This document shows, piece by piece, positions 41,783-49,890 of a stretch of 53,356 bases of DNA. Both the position numbers and the translations under genes were made by a program. Numbering within the stretch: the first letter of the stretch is position 1; each line of letters starts with the position of its first letter. This DNA comes from DATARH01 sp050246595 (GTDB lineage: Bacteria; Pseudomonadota; Alphaproteobacteria; ATCC43930; CGMCC-115725): assembly GCA_050246595.1 (NCBI GenBank), contig JBFWVT010000034.1:1-53356 (forward strand), read 5' to 3'. The notes beneath the pieces were generated by a model. It was given only the letters and a program-made list of their open reading frames with translations, searched no databases and was not told where the DNA came from.

Positions 41783-42466
41783 TTATCCGCCGCGAAAGCC
41801 CTTGGCTACGACGTAGGTCTCGGCCGATTCGGCGCGGCTTGCCGGCGGCTTCGCATGGCGCAGCTCGGCAAAACCCCGTTTCAGCGCGGCAAGCAAGTCG
41901 CCGGCGGCGCCCCCCTGGAATACCTTGGCGACAAACGCGCCACTTGGCTTCAGGACGGTTTCGGCGAAAGCGAATGCATTCTCGGCCAGCGCGACAATGC
42001 GTAGATGGTCGGTCGCGGCATGGCCGGTCGCGGGTGCCGCCATGTCGCTGAGCACGAGATCGGCGGGGCCGCCAAGCGCCGCGCGGATCTGTTCTTCGGT
42101 CGCGGGATTGGTGAAGTCGCCCTGCAACACCGTTGCGCCGAGGATCGGATCAGTCGGGTTGAGATCGATGCCGACCACGGCACCGCGCGGCCCAACCCGC
42201 TGGACAGCGACCTGCGTCCAGCCGCCGGGCGCACAACCGAGATCGACGACGCGTCCACCGGGCGCCAACAGATGAAAGCGCTCGTCAAGCTGGATCAGCT
42301 TGAATGCGGCGCGTGAACGGTAGCCGATCCGGTGCGCCCCGGCGACATAGGGATCGTTCAGCTGCCGCGTCAGCCACTCGGTCGAGGACGGTTTCCGGCG
42401 GCGGGCACGCTTGACGCGCACCGCTGGCGGGCGGGTGCCCGATCCGGATTCTCCCCTGCCTGCCAT
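41783..42466 (-). CDS. rlmE: 23S rRNA (uridine2552-2'-O)-methyltransferase
   Basis: The enzyme has 227 residues from ATG 42466. The FtsJ catalytic K-D-K-E tetrad is visible: K in AAFKLIQ, D in LVLSDMAAP, K in FVAKVFQGG, and E in AESAETYVVAKGF. The SAM site is VVDLGCAPGGWTQVA. The Arg/Lys-rich N-terminus is typical. Upstream in-frame ATG 42532 reads through a palindromic repeat and is less likely. Confidence 0.94.
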   Translation of the reverse strand: MAGRGESGSGTRPPAVRVKRARRRKPSSTEWLTRQLNDPYVAGAHRIGYRSRAAFKLIQLDERFHLLAPGGRVVDLGCAPGGWTQVAVQRVGPRGAVVGIDLNPTDPILGATVLQGDFTNPATEEQIRAALGGPADLVLSDMAAPATGHAATDHLRIVALAENAFAFAETVLKPSGAFVAKVFQGGAAGDLLAALKRGFAELRHAKPPASRAESAETYVVAKGFRGG

Positions 42467-42490
42467 GGCAGCCCTACGCGCGGCAATGCT

Positions 42491-42515
42491 CCCTCTCCCC
42501 CGACGGGGGAGAGGG
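42491..42515. repeat. Intergenic palindrome between gppA-like gene and rlmE
   Basis: CCCTCTCCCCC (42491-42501) and GGGGGAGAGGG (42505-42515) form a perfect 11-bp stem with a 3-nt loop. This is a very common intergenic palindrome in high-GC proteobacteria. It lies 25 bp upstream of the rlmE start and could act as an RNA hairpin between the two genes. Confidence 0.75.
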
Positions 42516-42632
42516 TCGGGGCGAGAGGGCAAGCAGCGACACCTTCACCTGCTCGCGGCTTGTCACCCCCGGCCACCCTCTGACGCATTGCGAGAGAGGG
42601 GATTTTGTCCGCTTCATGCAACGCACCCGGAG

Positions 42633-43622
42633 CTACTCGTCGGCCCCACCGCTTCCGTGCATCAGGTCGAACAGGATGCCTTCGCGGATGCCGCGATCGG
42701 CGACGCGCAGGCGGCCGACCGGCCAGGTCGAACAGATCGCGTCGAGAATGGCGCAGCCGCTGAGCACCAGATCGGCGCGCTCGCGCCCGACGCAGGGATT
42801 GGCGGCGCGGCCCTCCAGATCGAGCCCGGCGAGGTGACGCGAGACGATCTCGATCTGGTCAAAGGTCAGCATGCTGCCGTCGACCAGGGCCCGGATATAG
42901 CGCGGCAGCGACAGATTGACCCCGGCCAGCGTCGTCACCGTGCCCGAGCTGCCGAGCATCTGCACCTCCCGGGCGCGGACCTGACGGCGGATTCCGTGCA
43001 GCTTTTCGAACGGGGCGAGGGCGGTTTCGGCCTCGGCGACCATCGCGCGGTAGATCGCCGGGGTGACCTCGATCCCGCCGAATCGCTCGGTGAAGGTGAC
43101 GACCCCGAACGGCAGCGACACCGAGCCGAGGATCTCGATCTCGGGGCGCAGCCGGCGCGCTCCTTCCTGGCGCAATAATTCATACCGCAGCCAGACGATC
43201 TCGGTCGAGCCGCCGCCGATATCGAACACGATCGCGTAGGGGAAGCGCGGGTGCAGCAGCGGCGCGCAGCCGGTCACGACCAGCCGCGCCTCCTCGGCGG
43301 TCGAGATGATCTCGATCTCGATGCCGATCTCGTCGCGCACGCGCGCCAGGAATTCGCGGCAATTGACCGCACGCCGGCAGGCCTCGGTCGCGACATAGCG
43401 GCCCTGCAATACCTTGCGCTGACCGATCTTGCCGGCGCAGACGCGCAGCGCCTCGATCGTACGCGCCATCGCCGCTTCGGACAGCCCGCCGCTCGCAGCG
43501 AGACCCTCGCCAAGGCGAACGATCCGCGAGAAGGCGTCGAGGACCCGGAAGCCGCCGGAAGTGCGACGTGCGATCAGCAGCCGGCAGTTATTCGTGCCAA
43601 GATCGAGAGCAGCGTAGCTCAT
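42633..43622 (-). CDS. Ppx/GppA-family phosphatase
   Basis: The protein has 329 residues from ATG 43622. The ASKHA ATPase-like fold shows YAALDLGTNNCRLLIA (phosphate 1), the catalytic Glu in ATEACRRAVN, FDIGGGSTEIVW (phosphate 2), and GSSGTVTTLAGV. At ~330 residues it is the short exopolyphosphatase/guanosine-pentaphosphatase type. The gene order with rlmE is common in alphaproteobacteria. Confidence 0.92.
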   Translation of the reverse strand: MSYAALDLGTNNCRLLIARRTSGGFRVLDAFSRIVRLGEGLAASGGLSEAAMARTIEALRVCAGKIGQRKVLQGRYVATEACRRAVNCREFLARVRDEIGIEIEIISTAEEARLVVTGCAPLLHPRFPYAIVFDIGGGSTEIVWLRYELLRQEGARRLRPEIEILGSVSLPFGVVTFTERFGGIEVTPAIYRAMVAEAETALAPFEKLHGIRRQVRAREVQMLGSSGTVTTLAGVNLSLPRYIRALVDGSMLTFDQIEIVSRHLAGLDLEGRAANPCVGRERADLVLSGCAILDAICSTWPVGRLRVADRGIREGILFDLMHGSGGADE

Positions 43623-43943
43623 CGCAGGCGGCCGCGGCGGCGGCGCAAAGCCGCGACCTTCCCGGATGCCAAGCGGCACGGCCTGCTCGGCGCGCAGCAT
43701 CGCGGGGCTGGGGCCGAAGGCCGCATGGGCTGGTTCTCGAAGATGCTGCAAGCTGCTCGGCACGGCGCAATATCCTGCAATGACTCTATAATTTAGCGCA
43801 GGGAGCCGCCGATTCGAAGAGCAGACACTACGGATGCCGTAAATCCTCGCTCTTCGGTCACCGGCGCTGCCGCGGTCTTGACTTCGGCCGGTTAAGCTGG
43901 CGGGATCGCGGCCGGGATCGAACGCGGCGGAATGGAGGGTGTG
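43623..43943. other. Intergenic, 321 bp, with nested inverted repeat
   Basis: Between divergent gppA-like and aldolase genes. CGAAGAGC (43815-43822) is inverted at 43849-43856, with TACGG-ATG-CCGTA (43829-43841) nested at the centre. This could be a protein-binding site or hairpin. No gene was recognised. Confidence 0.5.
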
Positions 43944-44750
43944 ATGGCGCGCGCGAACGGGATCAGGGAGATGTGGGCGTCCGGCAAACCGGTCGTCAAC
44001 AGCTGGCTGGGCGTGCCGTCGAGCTTCTCGGCCGAGGTGATGGCGCATGCCGGGTGGGATTCGCTGGTCGTCGACATGCAGCACGGCATGATCGACTACC
44101 AGATGATGATTACGATGCTGCAGGCGATTTCGACCACCAATACCGTGCCGCTGGTGCGGGTGCCGTGGAACGACCCGGCGCATATCCAGAAAGCGCTCGA
44201 TGCCGGCGCTTACGGCATCATCTGCCCGATGGTCAACAATCGGGCCGAGGCCGAGAAATTTGTTGGCTCGTGCCGCTACGCGCCGCTGGGCTACCGCAGT
44301 TCTGGCCCGATCCGGGCCGCGCTCTACGGCGGTGCCGATTATCACATGAAGGCCAACGATATTGTCCTTGCTTTCGGGATGATCGAGACTGCCGAGGCGA
44401 TGGAAAACCTGGACGAGATCATGTCGGTCAAGGGTCTCGACGCGATCTATATCGGGCCTTCGGACCTGTCGATCTCGTATGGCCATCCGCCGGGCGGCGA
44501 CAAACCCGACCAGTGGATGATGGACGCACTGAAAAAGGTGCTCGACGCTTGCCAGCGACACAACGTGCAGCCCGGCATCCATTGCGGCGCGCCGTCCTAC
44601 GCCAGGCAGATGATTGAGATGGGCTTCAAGTTCGTCACAGTCGGCGGCGACACGCGTTTTCTGACGATGGGTGCCGCCGCTGCGGTCAAGGAGATGCGCG
44701 GCGACGCGCCGGTCAACCCGGCACGCGCCGGCGTCTCCAGCCCGTACTGA
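43944..44750 (+). CDS. HpcH/HpaI-family aldolase
   Basis: The enzyme has 268 residues; ATG 43944 follows GGAGGG. TIM-barrel class II aldolase with the catalytic His in VVDMQHGMID, Arg in LVRVPWND, metal Glu in GMIETAEAMEN and Asp in IYIGPSDLSISYG. It probably cleaves or forms a 2-keto-4-hydroxy acid; a citrate-lyase-like role is less likely given the motif set. Neighbouring genes are also of sugar/hydroxyacid catabolic type. Confidence 0.92.
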   Translation: MARANGIREMWASGKPVVNSWLGVPSSFSAEVMAHAGWDSLVVDMQHGMIDYQMMITMLQAISTTNTVPLVRVPWNDPAHIQKALDAGAYGIICPMVNNRAEAEKFVGSCRYAPLGYRSSGPIRAALYGGADYHMKANDIVLAFGMIETAEAMENLDEIMSVKGLDAIYIGPSDLSISYGHPPGGDKPDQWMMDALKKVLDACQRHNVQPGIHCGAPSYARQMIEMGFKFVTVGGDTRFLTMGAAAAVKEMRGDAPVNPARAGVSSPY

Positions 44751-44843
44751 GCGATTCGCCCGCTCTGCCCTCCGCTGCCGCGGCCGCGCGATGTCGCCGG
44801 CCGCGGTGAGGGATCCGGCGGCAACGTGCCGGTTCGAACAGCC

Positions 44844-45176
44844 TCAAACCGCTTGGCGAGACGCACCGGGTCTACCGCTCCAAGCCTTCAAGGCGAAGTA
44901 GCAGACAAGAAAACCGATGATGATCGCCGACATTCTGCTGAGGAAGTAAATACCGTTTGGGGCGACCGACCCGGTCAGGGCAGTCTCGAATAGATTGTCG
45001 AGAAGGAACACGCAAACAATCTGGGTCACTCCGAAGATAACCCCGCCGACAATCCCCCACAACAGCCCGTTGGCGCCGGCATTCAACGCGGCAAAGCCGA
45101 ACCAGAGAACAGCCAGGATCACAGCCTGAATTTGTATCGCCAGCATCGAATCCATCCTTTCCTGGAATTCCGCCAA
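44844..45176 (-). CDS. Small three-helix membrane protein, unknown
   Basis: A protein of up to 110 residues; starts at 45176, 45155 or 45146 are possible, and AGGAAAGG favours the last. Hydrophobic segments at about 12-31, 36-58 and 78-98, with a Gly-rich middle (LLWGIVGGVIFGVTQIV). No family recognised. It lies 21 bp after the cyclase-fusion gene, same strand, and shares its lower GC content, so it may be a functional partner. Confidence 0.6.
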   Translation of the reverse strand: MAEFQERMDSMLAIQIQAVILAVLWFGFAALNAGANGLLWGIVGGVIFGVTQIVCVFLLDNLFETALTGSVAPNGIYFLSRMSAIIIGFLVCYFALKAWSGRPGASRQAV

Positions 45177-45197
45177 CTCCGAGGTTGGCTCTTTGGT

Positions 45198-46685
45198 CTA
45201 CTCGATCAGCTCGTTCGCGCGCATCAAGATCGGTCGTGGAATTGTAATGCCTAGAATCCGCGCGATCCGGAGATTAATTGACAGCCACTGGTTTGCTGGC
45301 TCCTCGATCGGGATTTCTTGGGGCGGGGTCCCCTTGAGAATTGCGTCAACGAAGTACGCCAGCCGCCGGTAAACCTCGTTTCGGTTAGGGCCGAGTGACA
45401 TGAGGGCGCCATCCGGCACATATTCGGCCAAGGGACACACGACCGCGATTTTGGCAGCCATGGCGCCCTCTATGATTACTGAGCGGTTCAGAGCAAATCC
45501 TTGATCGGGGATGACAACGAGAACGTCCGTGCGTGGATCGATAGCCGCAAGCACGGCCGGCAGTTCATCCACCATTGCACTGTACGCCCGCGGAATCATA
45601 TCCAAAGTGTGAGCGGTATCCTCGAGCAATTTCACGCTGCCGCCGGTTCCCGGATTGGCCGCTGGTGAAAGTATGGCGACTCGACTCGACTCGGGCATGA
45701 TCTCCCGCACCAGCCGCAGACTTCTCGGTAAGTAATCGTAAAGCCCGCCCGAAATTCCTGTTATATTGCCGTCCGGATTCATCAAGCTTGGCACAATACC
45801 GTAAGCAACGGGATCGCCCACTCCAACCATAACGATCGGTATTGTAGTCGTGGCGCGTTTGGCGGCGGCAACGGCCGGAGTTGCGTCAGCAACGAGCAAC
45901 TCAACCGGAAGCTGGATCAGCTCTCGCAGCAAATCCGGATACCGCGAATAAACGTCCCCGCTCCACCGGTAGTGGATTCGAAGCGTCTGGCCGTCGATAT
46001 ACCCGTAGGCGGCGAGCGCGCGACGAAATTCTTCCGTAACCGGCCGCGAGGCGACCCCGACATACCCGATTTGGCGTAATCCCGATTCCGCTGAAGCCCG
46101 GCCGGATGGCTTTGGACTTAGCGCTAGCCTTGCCGGAAGCTCAGCGGAAGTGCCATTGAGGCGAAGGCGGTACACGCGGACGCTGCGGCCGATGTTTTTC
46201 AGAGCCTGCTCGCCGACCTCCTCAAAGTCGGCGTCGATACGACCGATCACATCCTCATGGACACGGGCCGACAGGCAGATGGACCCCGGCAACGCCAGGG
46301 CTTCAAGACGCGCAGCGATATTCACCCCTTCGCCGTAGATGTCGTCATCCTCACCATCGACAATGATATCGCCGACATGAATGCCGATGCGAAATTCGAG
46401 CCGGTTTGCCGGAGCTATGCCGGCGTTGTCCTCTGCTATTGCGCGCTGTATGGCGACAGCGCAACGAACCGCTTCGACGACACTGCCGAACTCGACCAGC
46501 AGCCCGTCACCGGTCGTCTTGACAATACGACCGTGGTGCGCTGCAATCGCCGGGTCGATCAATTCGGCTCGGATTGCCTTGAGCCTCGCCAGCGTGTCTT
46601 CCTCGTCCGCGCTCATCAGCCGCGAGTAGCCGGCCACATCGGCCGCCAAGATCGCAGCCAGGCGCCGATTGGTTGTATTCGTCAT
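45198..46685 (-). CDS. Class III adenylate/guanylate cyclase fused to ABC-substrate-binding-like domain
   Basis: The protein has 495 residues from ATG 46685. Residues 1-175 form a class III cyclase domain: metal Asp in AADVAGYSRLM (D16) and TTGDGLLVEF (D60), and the transition-state pair in GVNIAARLEA (N122, R126), all present. Residues 205-495 match the ABC_sub_bind family (PF04392-like; YGYIDGQTLRIHYRW, LLVADATPAVAAAKRAT, PIVMVGVGDPVAYGIV). That family is normally lipoprotein or periplasmic, but here there is no signal peptide or membrane segment, so it should sense a ligand in the cytoplasm. ATGA overlap with the SMP-30 gene. Confidence 0.88.
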   Translation of the reverse strand: MTNTTNRRLAAILAADVAGYSRLMSADEEDTLARLKAIRAELIDPAIAAHHGRIVKTTGDGLLVEFGSVVEAVRCAVAIQRAIAEDNAGIAPANRLEFRIGIHVGDIIVDGEDDDIYGEGVNIAARLEALALPGSICLSARVHEDVIGRIDADFEEVGEQALKNIGRSVRVYRLRLNGTSAELPARLALSPKPSGRASAESGLRQIGYVGVASRPVTEEFRRALAAYGYIDGQTLRIHYRWSGDVYSRYPDLLRELIQLPVELLVADATPAVAAAKRATTTIPIVMVGVGDPVAYGIVPSLMNPDGNITGISGGLYDYLPRSLRLVREIMPESSRVAILSPAANPGTGGSVKLLEDTAHTLDMIPRAYSAMVDELPAVLAAIDPRTDVLVVIPDQGFALNRSVIIEGAMAAKIAVVCPLAEYVPDGALMSLGPNRNEVYRRLAYFVDAILKGTPPQEIPIEEPANQWLSINLRIARILGITIPRPILMRANELIE

Positions 46686-47644
46686 CCTCCGGGTACGCCC
46701 TGCGCCTCGACATAGAGAGCATAGACCGACTGGCTCGCAGTCATGAACAGGTGGTTGCGCTTGCGCCCGCCGAAACAGACATTGGCGCAGCGCTCGGGCA
46801 GCAGGATGCGGCCGATCAGGTCGCCGTCCGGCGCGAACACCGCGACGCCGTCCTCGCCCTCGCCGCCCGAGAAGCCGCACCAGACATTGCCGTCGGTATC
46901 GACCCGGATGCCGTCGGCATAACCCGGCATCGTGTTGAAAAAAATCCGCCCGTTCGCCAGTCTGCTGCCGTCCTCCACCAAATCATAGGCATAGGTCGTC
47001 TTATCTCCACCCGGCGTATCGACGACGTAGAGCCGGCTCTCGTCCGGCGAAAACGCTAGCCCGTTCGGACGCGCCTGGTTTGCTTCGTCAACGACGACCG
47101 TGATCGCGCCGCTCCTTGGGTCGATGCGATAGACGCGGAACGGCAGCTCCTGCTCGCCCTTGTCGCCGAGATAGTTGCCGCGAATGCCGGCGCCGTTGTC
47201 GCTGAACCAGATCGACCCGTCCGATTTGACGACGACGTCGTTCGGGCCGGTCAGACGCTTGTCGTCGAACCGCTCGGCCAGGACCGTTATCGAACCATCG
47301 TATTCGGTGCGGGTCAGGCGCTGCGAGCCCATTTCGCAGGTCAGAAGGCGACCCTGCCTGTCGCGGGTGTTGCCGTTCGCGTGATGCGACGGGCGGCGCC
47401 AGACGCTGGTCGCGCCGGTCTCCTCCTCCCATTTCATGATCCGGTCGTTCGGGATGTCGCTCCACAGCAGGTATCTTCCGTCGCCAAACCAGACCGGCCC
47501 CTCGGTAAACCGGCCGCCGCCGGCGATCCGCTCGATCGCGGCATTGCCGAGCACGTATTTCTGAAAGCGCGGATCGAGCACCTTGATGTCGGGATCGGGA
47601 TAGCGAATCGGCGCGGCCCCTTTCTGCCAGCGAGTATCTGCCAT
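46682..47644 (-). CDS. SMP-30/gluconolactonase-family protein
   Basis: A 320-residue six-bladed propeller. Metal ligands: Glu in FTEGPVWFGDG, Asn in GPNDVVV and Asp in FSPDESRLYVVDT. LGDKGEQELPFRVYRID and SGGEGEDGVAVFAPDGD fit the lactonase branch. It is cytoplasmic (no signal). It shares an ATGA overlap with the downstream cyclase gene, an unusual pairing, and diverges from a hydroxyacid dehydrogenase gene. Likely lactone substrate; identity unknown. Confidence 0.9.
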   Translation of the reverse strand: MADTRWQKGAAPIRYPDPDIKVLDPRFQKYVLGNAAIERIAGGGRFTEGPVWFGDGRYLLWSDIPNDRIMKWEEETGATSVWRRPSHHANGNTRDRQGRLLTCEMGSQRLTRTEYDGSITVLAERFDDKRLTGPNDVVVKSDGSIWFSDNGAGIRGNYLGDKGEQELPFRVYRIDPRSGAITVVVDEANQARPNGLAFSPDESRLYVVDTPGGDKTTYAYDLVEDGSRLANGRIFFNTMPGYADGIRVDTDGNVWCGFSGGEGEDGVAVFAPDGDLIGRILLPERCANVCFGGRKRNHLFMTASQSVYALYVEAQGVPGG

Positions 47645-47809
47645 TTTCCGGTTCCCTTCCCCTGACCGTCACCAGCGGCCCGTCGCGGACCGGACGCGTT
47701 AAGTTATTGCGGCGCGCCGGACGAGTCAGCAATCTCCGCATCGCGCAGCCGGAGCCAGCCTGCTGCGCTGCCGCCCGCGACGAACCCGCAGAAGAGCGAG
47801 AGGAGAACG

Positions 47810-48805
47810 ATGACCCAATCTGCACCGACCAACATCAAGAAGCTGCTGCTCCCGGTGACGCTGGCCAAGGCCGGCTGGGCGATCGTCGAGGCGCGCGAGG
47901 ACGTGCAGGGCGTGCCCTATGACGTGACCGGGCCGAAGGCCGAGCTGCATCGGCTGCTCGAAGACGCGGCCGGGGTCGCGCTGTCGGTGCAGCCGTTCAG
48001 CGATCCCGAACTCGATGCGGGACCGAACCTCGAAGTCGTCGCGCGTATCGGGGTCGGTTACGACGCGGTCGACGTGCCGGCGCTGACAAGGCGCAAGATC
48101 CCGCTGATGATCGCCGGCACCGCCAATTCGGTCAGCGTCGCCGAGGCCGGCATCTTTCTGATGATGTCGCTGGCCCGGCGCGGCGCGGCGATGGATCGGA
48201 TGGTCAAGGAGGGTCGCTGGGCCGACCGTTACAAGGAACACATGCCGGCCGACATGTACGGCAAGACCGTGCTGGTCGTCGGTTTCGGCAAGATCGGATC
48301 GCGCTCGGCGAGACGGCTCGCCGCGATGGAATGCAACGTGCTGGTATACGATCCCTATATCTACTCCGAGACGATTCGCGGTTCCGGCTACGAGCCGGTC
48401 GGCGATCTCGACGAGGCGCTGGCGCGGGCCGATTTCGTGACGATCCACTGCCCGAAGACACCAGAGACAGTCGGGCTGTTCAACGCCGCGCGGCTCGCGC
48501 GCATGAAGCCGACCGCCTATCTCGTCAATACCGCGCGCGGCGGCATCATCGACGAGACGGCGCTGCATGATGCGCTCGTCAATCGCCGGATTGCCGGCGC
48601 CGCGCTCGACGTCTTCGACCAGGAGCCGACCCCGACCGACAACCCCTTGCTGAAGCTCGACAACTTCATCTGCGCGCCGCATATGGCCGGCGTGACGCAG
48701 GAGGCCGTCGAGCGTATGGCGATCGTCACCGTGCAAAACCTGCTCTCGGTGCTTGACGGCAAGCCGAATCGCGAGAACGTCGTGAACAAGGAAGTGCTGG
48801 GCTGA
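47810..48805 (+). CDS. D-2-hydroxyacid dehydrogenase (SerA/GyaR-like)
   Basis: A 331-residue NAD(P)-dependent dehydrogenase. GAGGAGA is the ribosome site. Nucleotide motif VVGFGKIGSRSARRLAAMEC, then the catalytic Arg (VNTARGGIID), Glu (QEPTPTDNPL) and His (CAPHMAGVT). No ACT domain, so not a full-length PHGDH. Divergent from the SMP-30 gene, suggesting a shared sugar-acid pathway. Confidence 0.93.
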   Translation: MTQSAPTNIKKLLLPVTLAKAGWAIVEAREDVQGVPYDVTGPKAELHRLLEDAAGVALSVQPFSDPELDAGPNLEVVARIGVGYDAVDVPALTRRKIPLMIAGTANSVSVAEAGIFLMMSLARRGAAMDRMVKEGRWADRYKEHMPADMYGKTVLVVGFGKIGSRSARRLAAMECNVLVYDPYIYSETIRGSGYEPVGDLDEALARADFVTIHCPKTPETVGLFNAARLARMKPTAYLVNTARGGIIDETALHDALVNRRIAGAALDVFDQEPTPTDNPLLKLDNFICAPHMAGVTQEAVERMAIVTVQNLLSVLDGKPNRENVVNKEVLG

Positions 48806-48864
48806 GCGTCACGGTGTGCCTGTCAGCTCCGGGTCGATCGGGGGAAAGCGGCATCGGCCGGAGA

Positions 48865-49020
48865 TAGTGGGTCAGTTTGAATGTAACAGACAACACCGCC
48901 ATTCCGGGGCGGCCCCCACGGAACCGCGCTTTGCGCGGCCCGAGAGCCTGCCCCGGAATCCATGAACACCGAATTTTCCAAAGTTTTCGAGGCCTGTGTT
49001 CCCGGTTTCCGGGTTCGCGG
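48865..49020 (+). repeat. MITE-B copy 1 (truncated)
   Basis: From TAGTGGGTCAGTTTGAATGT to GGTTTCCGGGTTCGCGG this matches the inverted copy at 52038-52231 almost base for base, apart from a ~20-bp indel around 48938-48956. The right terminal repeat is missing; the sequence passes directly into an IstB remnant. Confidence 0.8.
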
Positions 49021-49025
49021 CCGGC

Positions 49026-49145
49026 CAGGTTCCGGTCGACAAATGGTATGAGGTCATCGGCAATCCGACCTATGCCGACGCCATCCTCGACCGCCTCGCG
49101 CATAACGTCTGCCGTATCGAACTCGCCGGCGGCAGCCTGCATGAG
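49026..49145 (+). pseudogene. IstB (IS21-family ATPase) C-terminal remnant
   Basis: The frame reads QVPVDKWYEVIGNPTYADAI then LDRLAHNVCRIELAGGSL, the highly conserved C-terminus of IstB helper proteins. The rest of the gene is gone. About 220 bp downstream still resemble the tail of alphaproteobacterial IS21 elements (for example YQFRSES at ~49276). It directly follows MITE-B copy 1. Confidence 0.8.
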
Positions 49146-49497
49146 CTGGACCCGATAGAAACCAACCAAAGGATTGACCGCCGCCCAGCCACACGACAAA
49201 ACCACGCCCCAGCGGAGCACCGCAAGTAGCGCCTGGACCGGCGGGGGTTACGCCGCTTCGCTCCCCCTTGGGTATCAATTCCGCAGCGAGAGCAAACATG
49301 GGCGCTTCGGACGGCTTTCCCGGACAGCTCAGCTCTACAGTCTCACAAAGAGGAAATTAACTGGGAAGTGATATTCCACCGTCCGTCTGCTTACCCCTTA
49401 CCCGCATGCGGGGGAGGATAACTGGAGCGCCGAGGTCGAAGAGGGAAGCTATCCGGCCGGATCACTGAGACCGGATAGAATAATCCGGTTTAGGCGA
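49146..49497. other. IS tail and unassigned DNA before tRNA-Phe (352 bp)
   Basis: The first ~220 bp look like non-coding IS21 end sequence. The remainder up to the tRNA shows no gene, repeat or clear terminator. Confidence 0.4.
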
Positions 49498-49573
<76 letters not shown>

Positions 49574-49890
49574 GCTCGCGGCGAGCCGCTCTTATAGAGG
49601 AATTTAGCCGTGCCTGTCCAGAACCGCGCCTGGGGCGAGGGTCGGTTCAGAGGGCTATGGCATGGTGCACCGTTGAGATACGCCGTCCCTGTTTCGATCG
49701 GGCCAATGCGCCCCCCTGATGCGCCCGGCAAGAGCCGCCCGACTCGATCGGCCGCCACTCCGGGCGATGGCGCCGCGGCGCCGCACACTTTTCATATATC
49801 TCGGCGAAGTCGACCATATCGGGCTCTCGACGGTACGCGGCCGGTCTTCGAATCGAAACGATCGCACTGCGCCCCGCGGGCCCGGGTGGC
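49574..49890. other. Intergenic, 317 bp, no gene recognised
   Basis: Between dnaA and tRNA-Phe (same strand). Short overlapping frames exist on both strands, none with family resemblance. The tRNA-Phe promoter should lie near 49580-49620. GC palindromes lie just after the dnaA stop. Confidence 0.4.

Noticed and set aside
42633..44582. 649-codon leftward frame covering gppA and extending under the aldolase
   Set aside because: Only the part up to 43622 has the Ppx/GppA fold; the upstream part is antisense to the aldolase gene with shadow-like composition.
43944..48805. A complete named sugar-acid catabolic operon
   Set aside because: The aldolase, SMP-30 and dehydrogenase genes lie in three transcription units; a shared pathway is only suggested by family, not demonstrated.
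48960..49020. Small protein MNTEFSKAFEA... in the repeat
   Set aside because: It is present in both repeat copies but diverges by indels that change the frame after ~11 codons, so it looks like non-coding repeat DNA.
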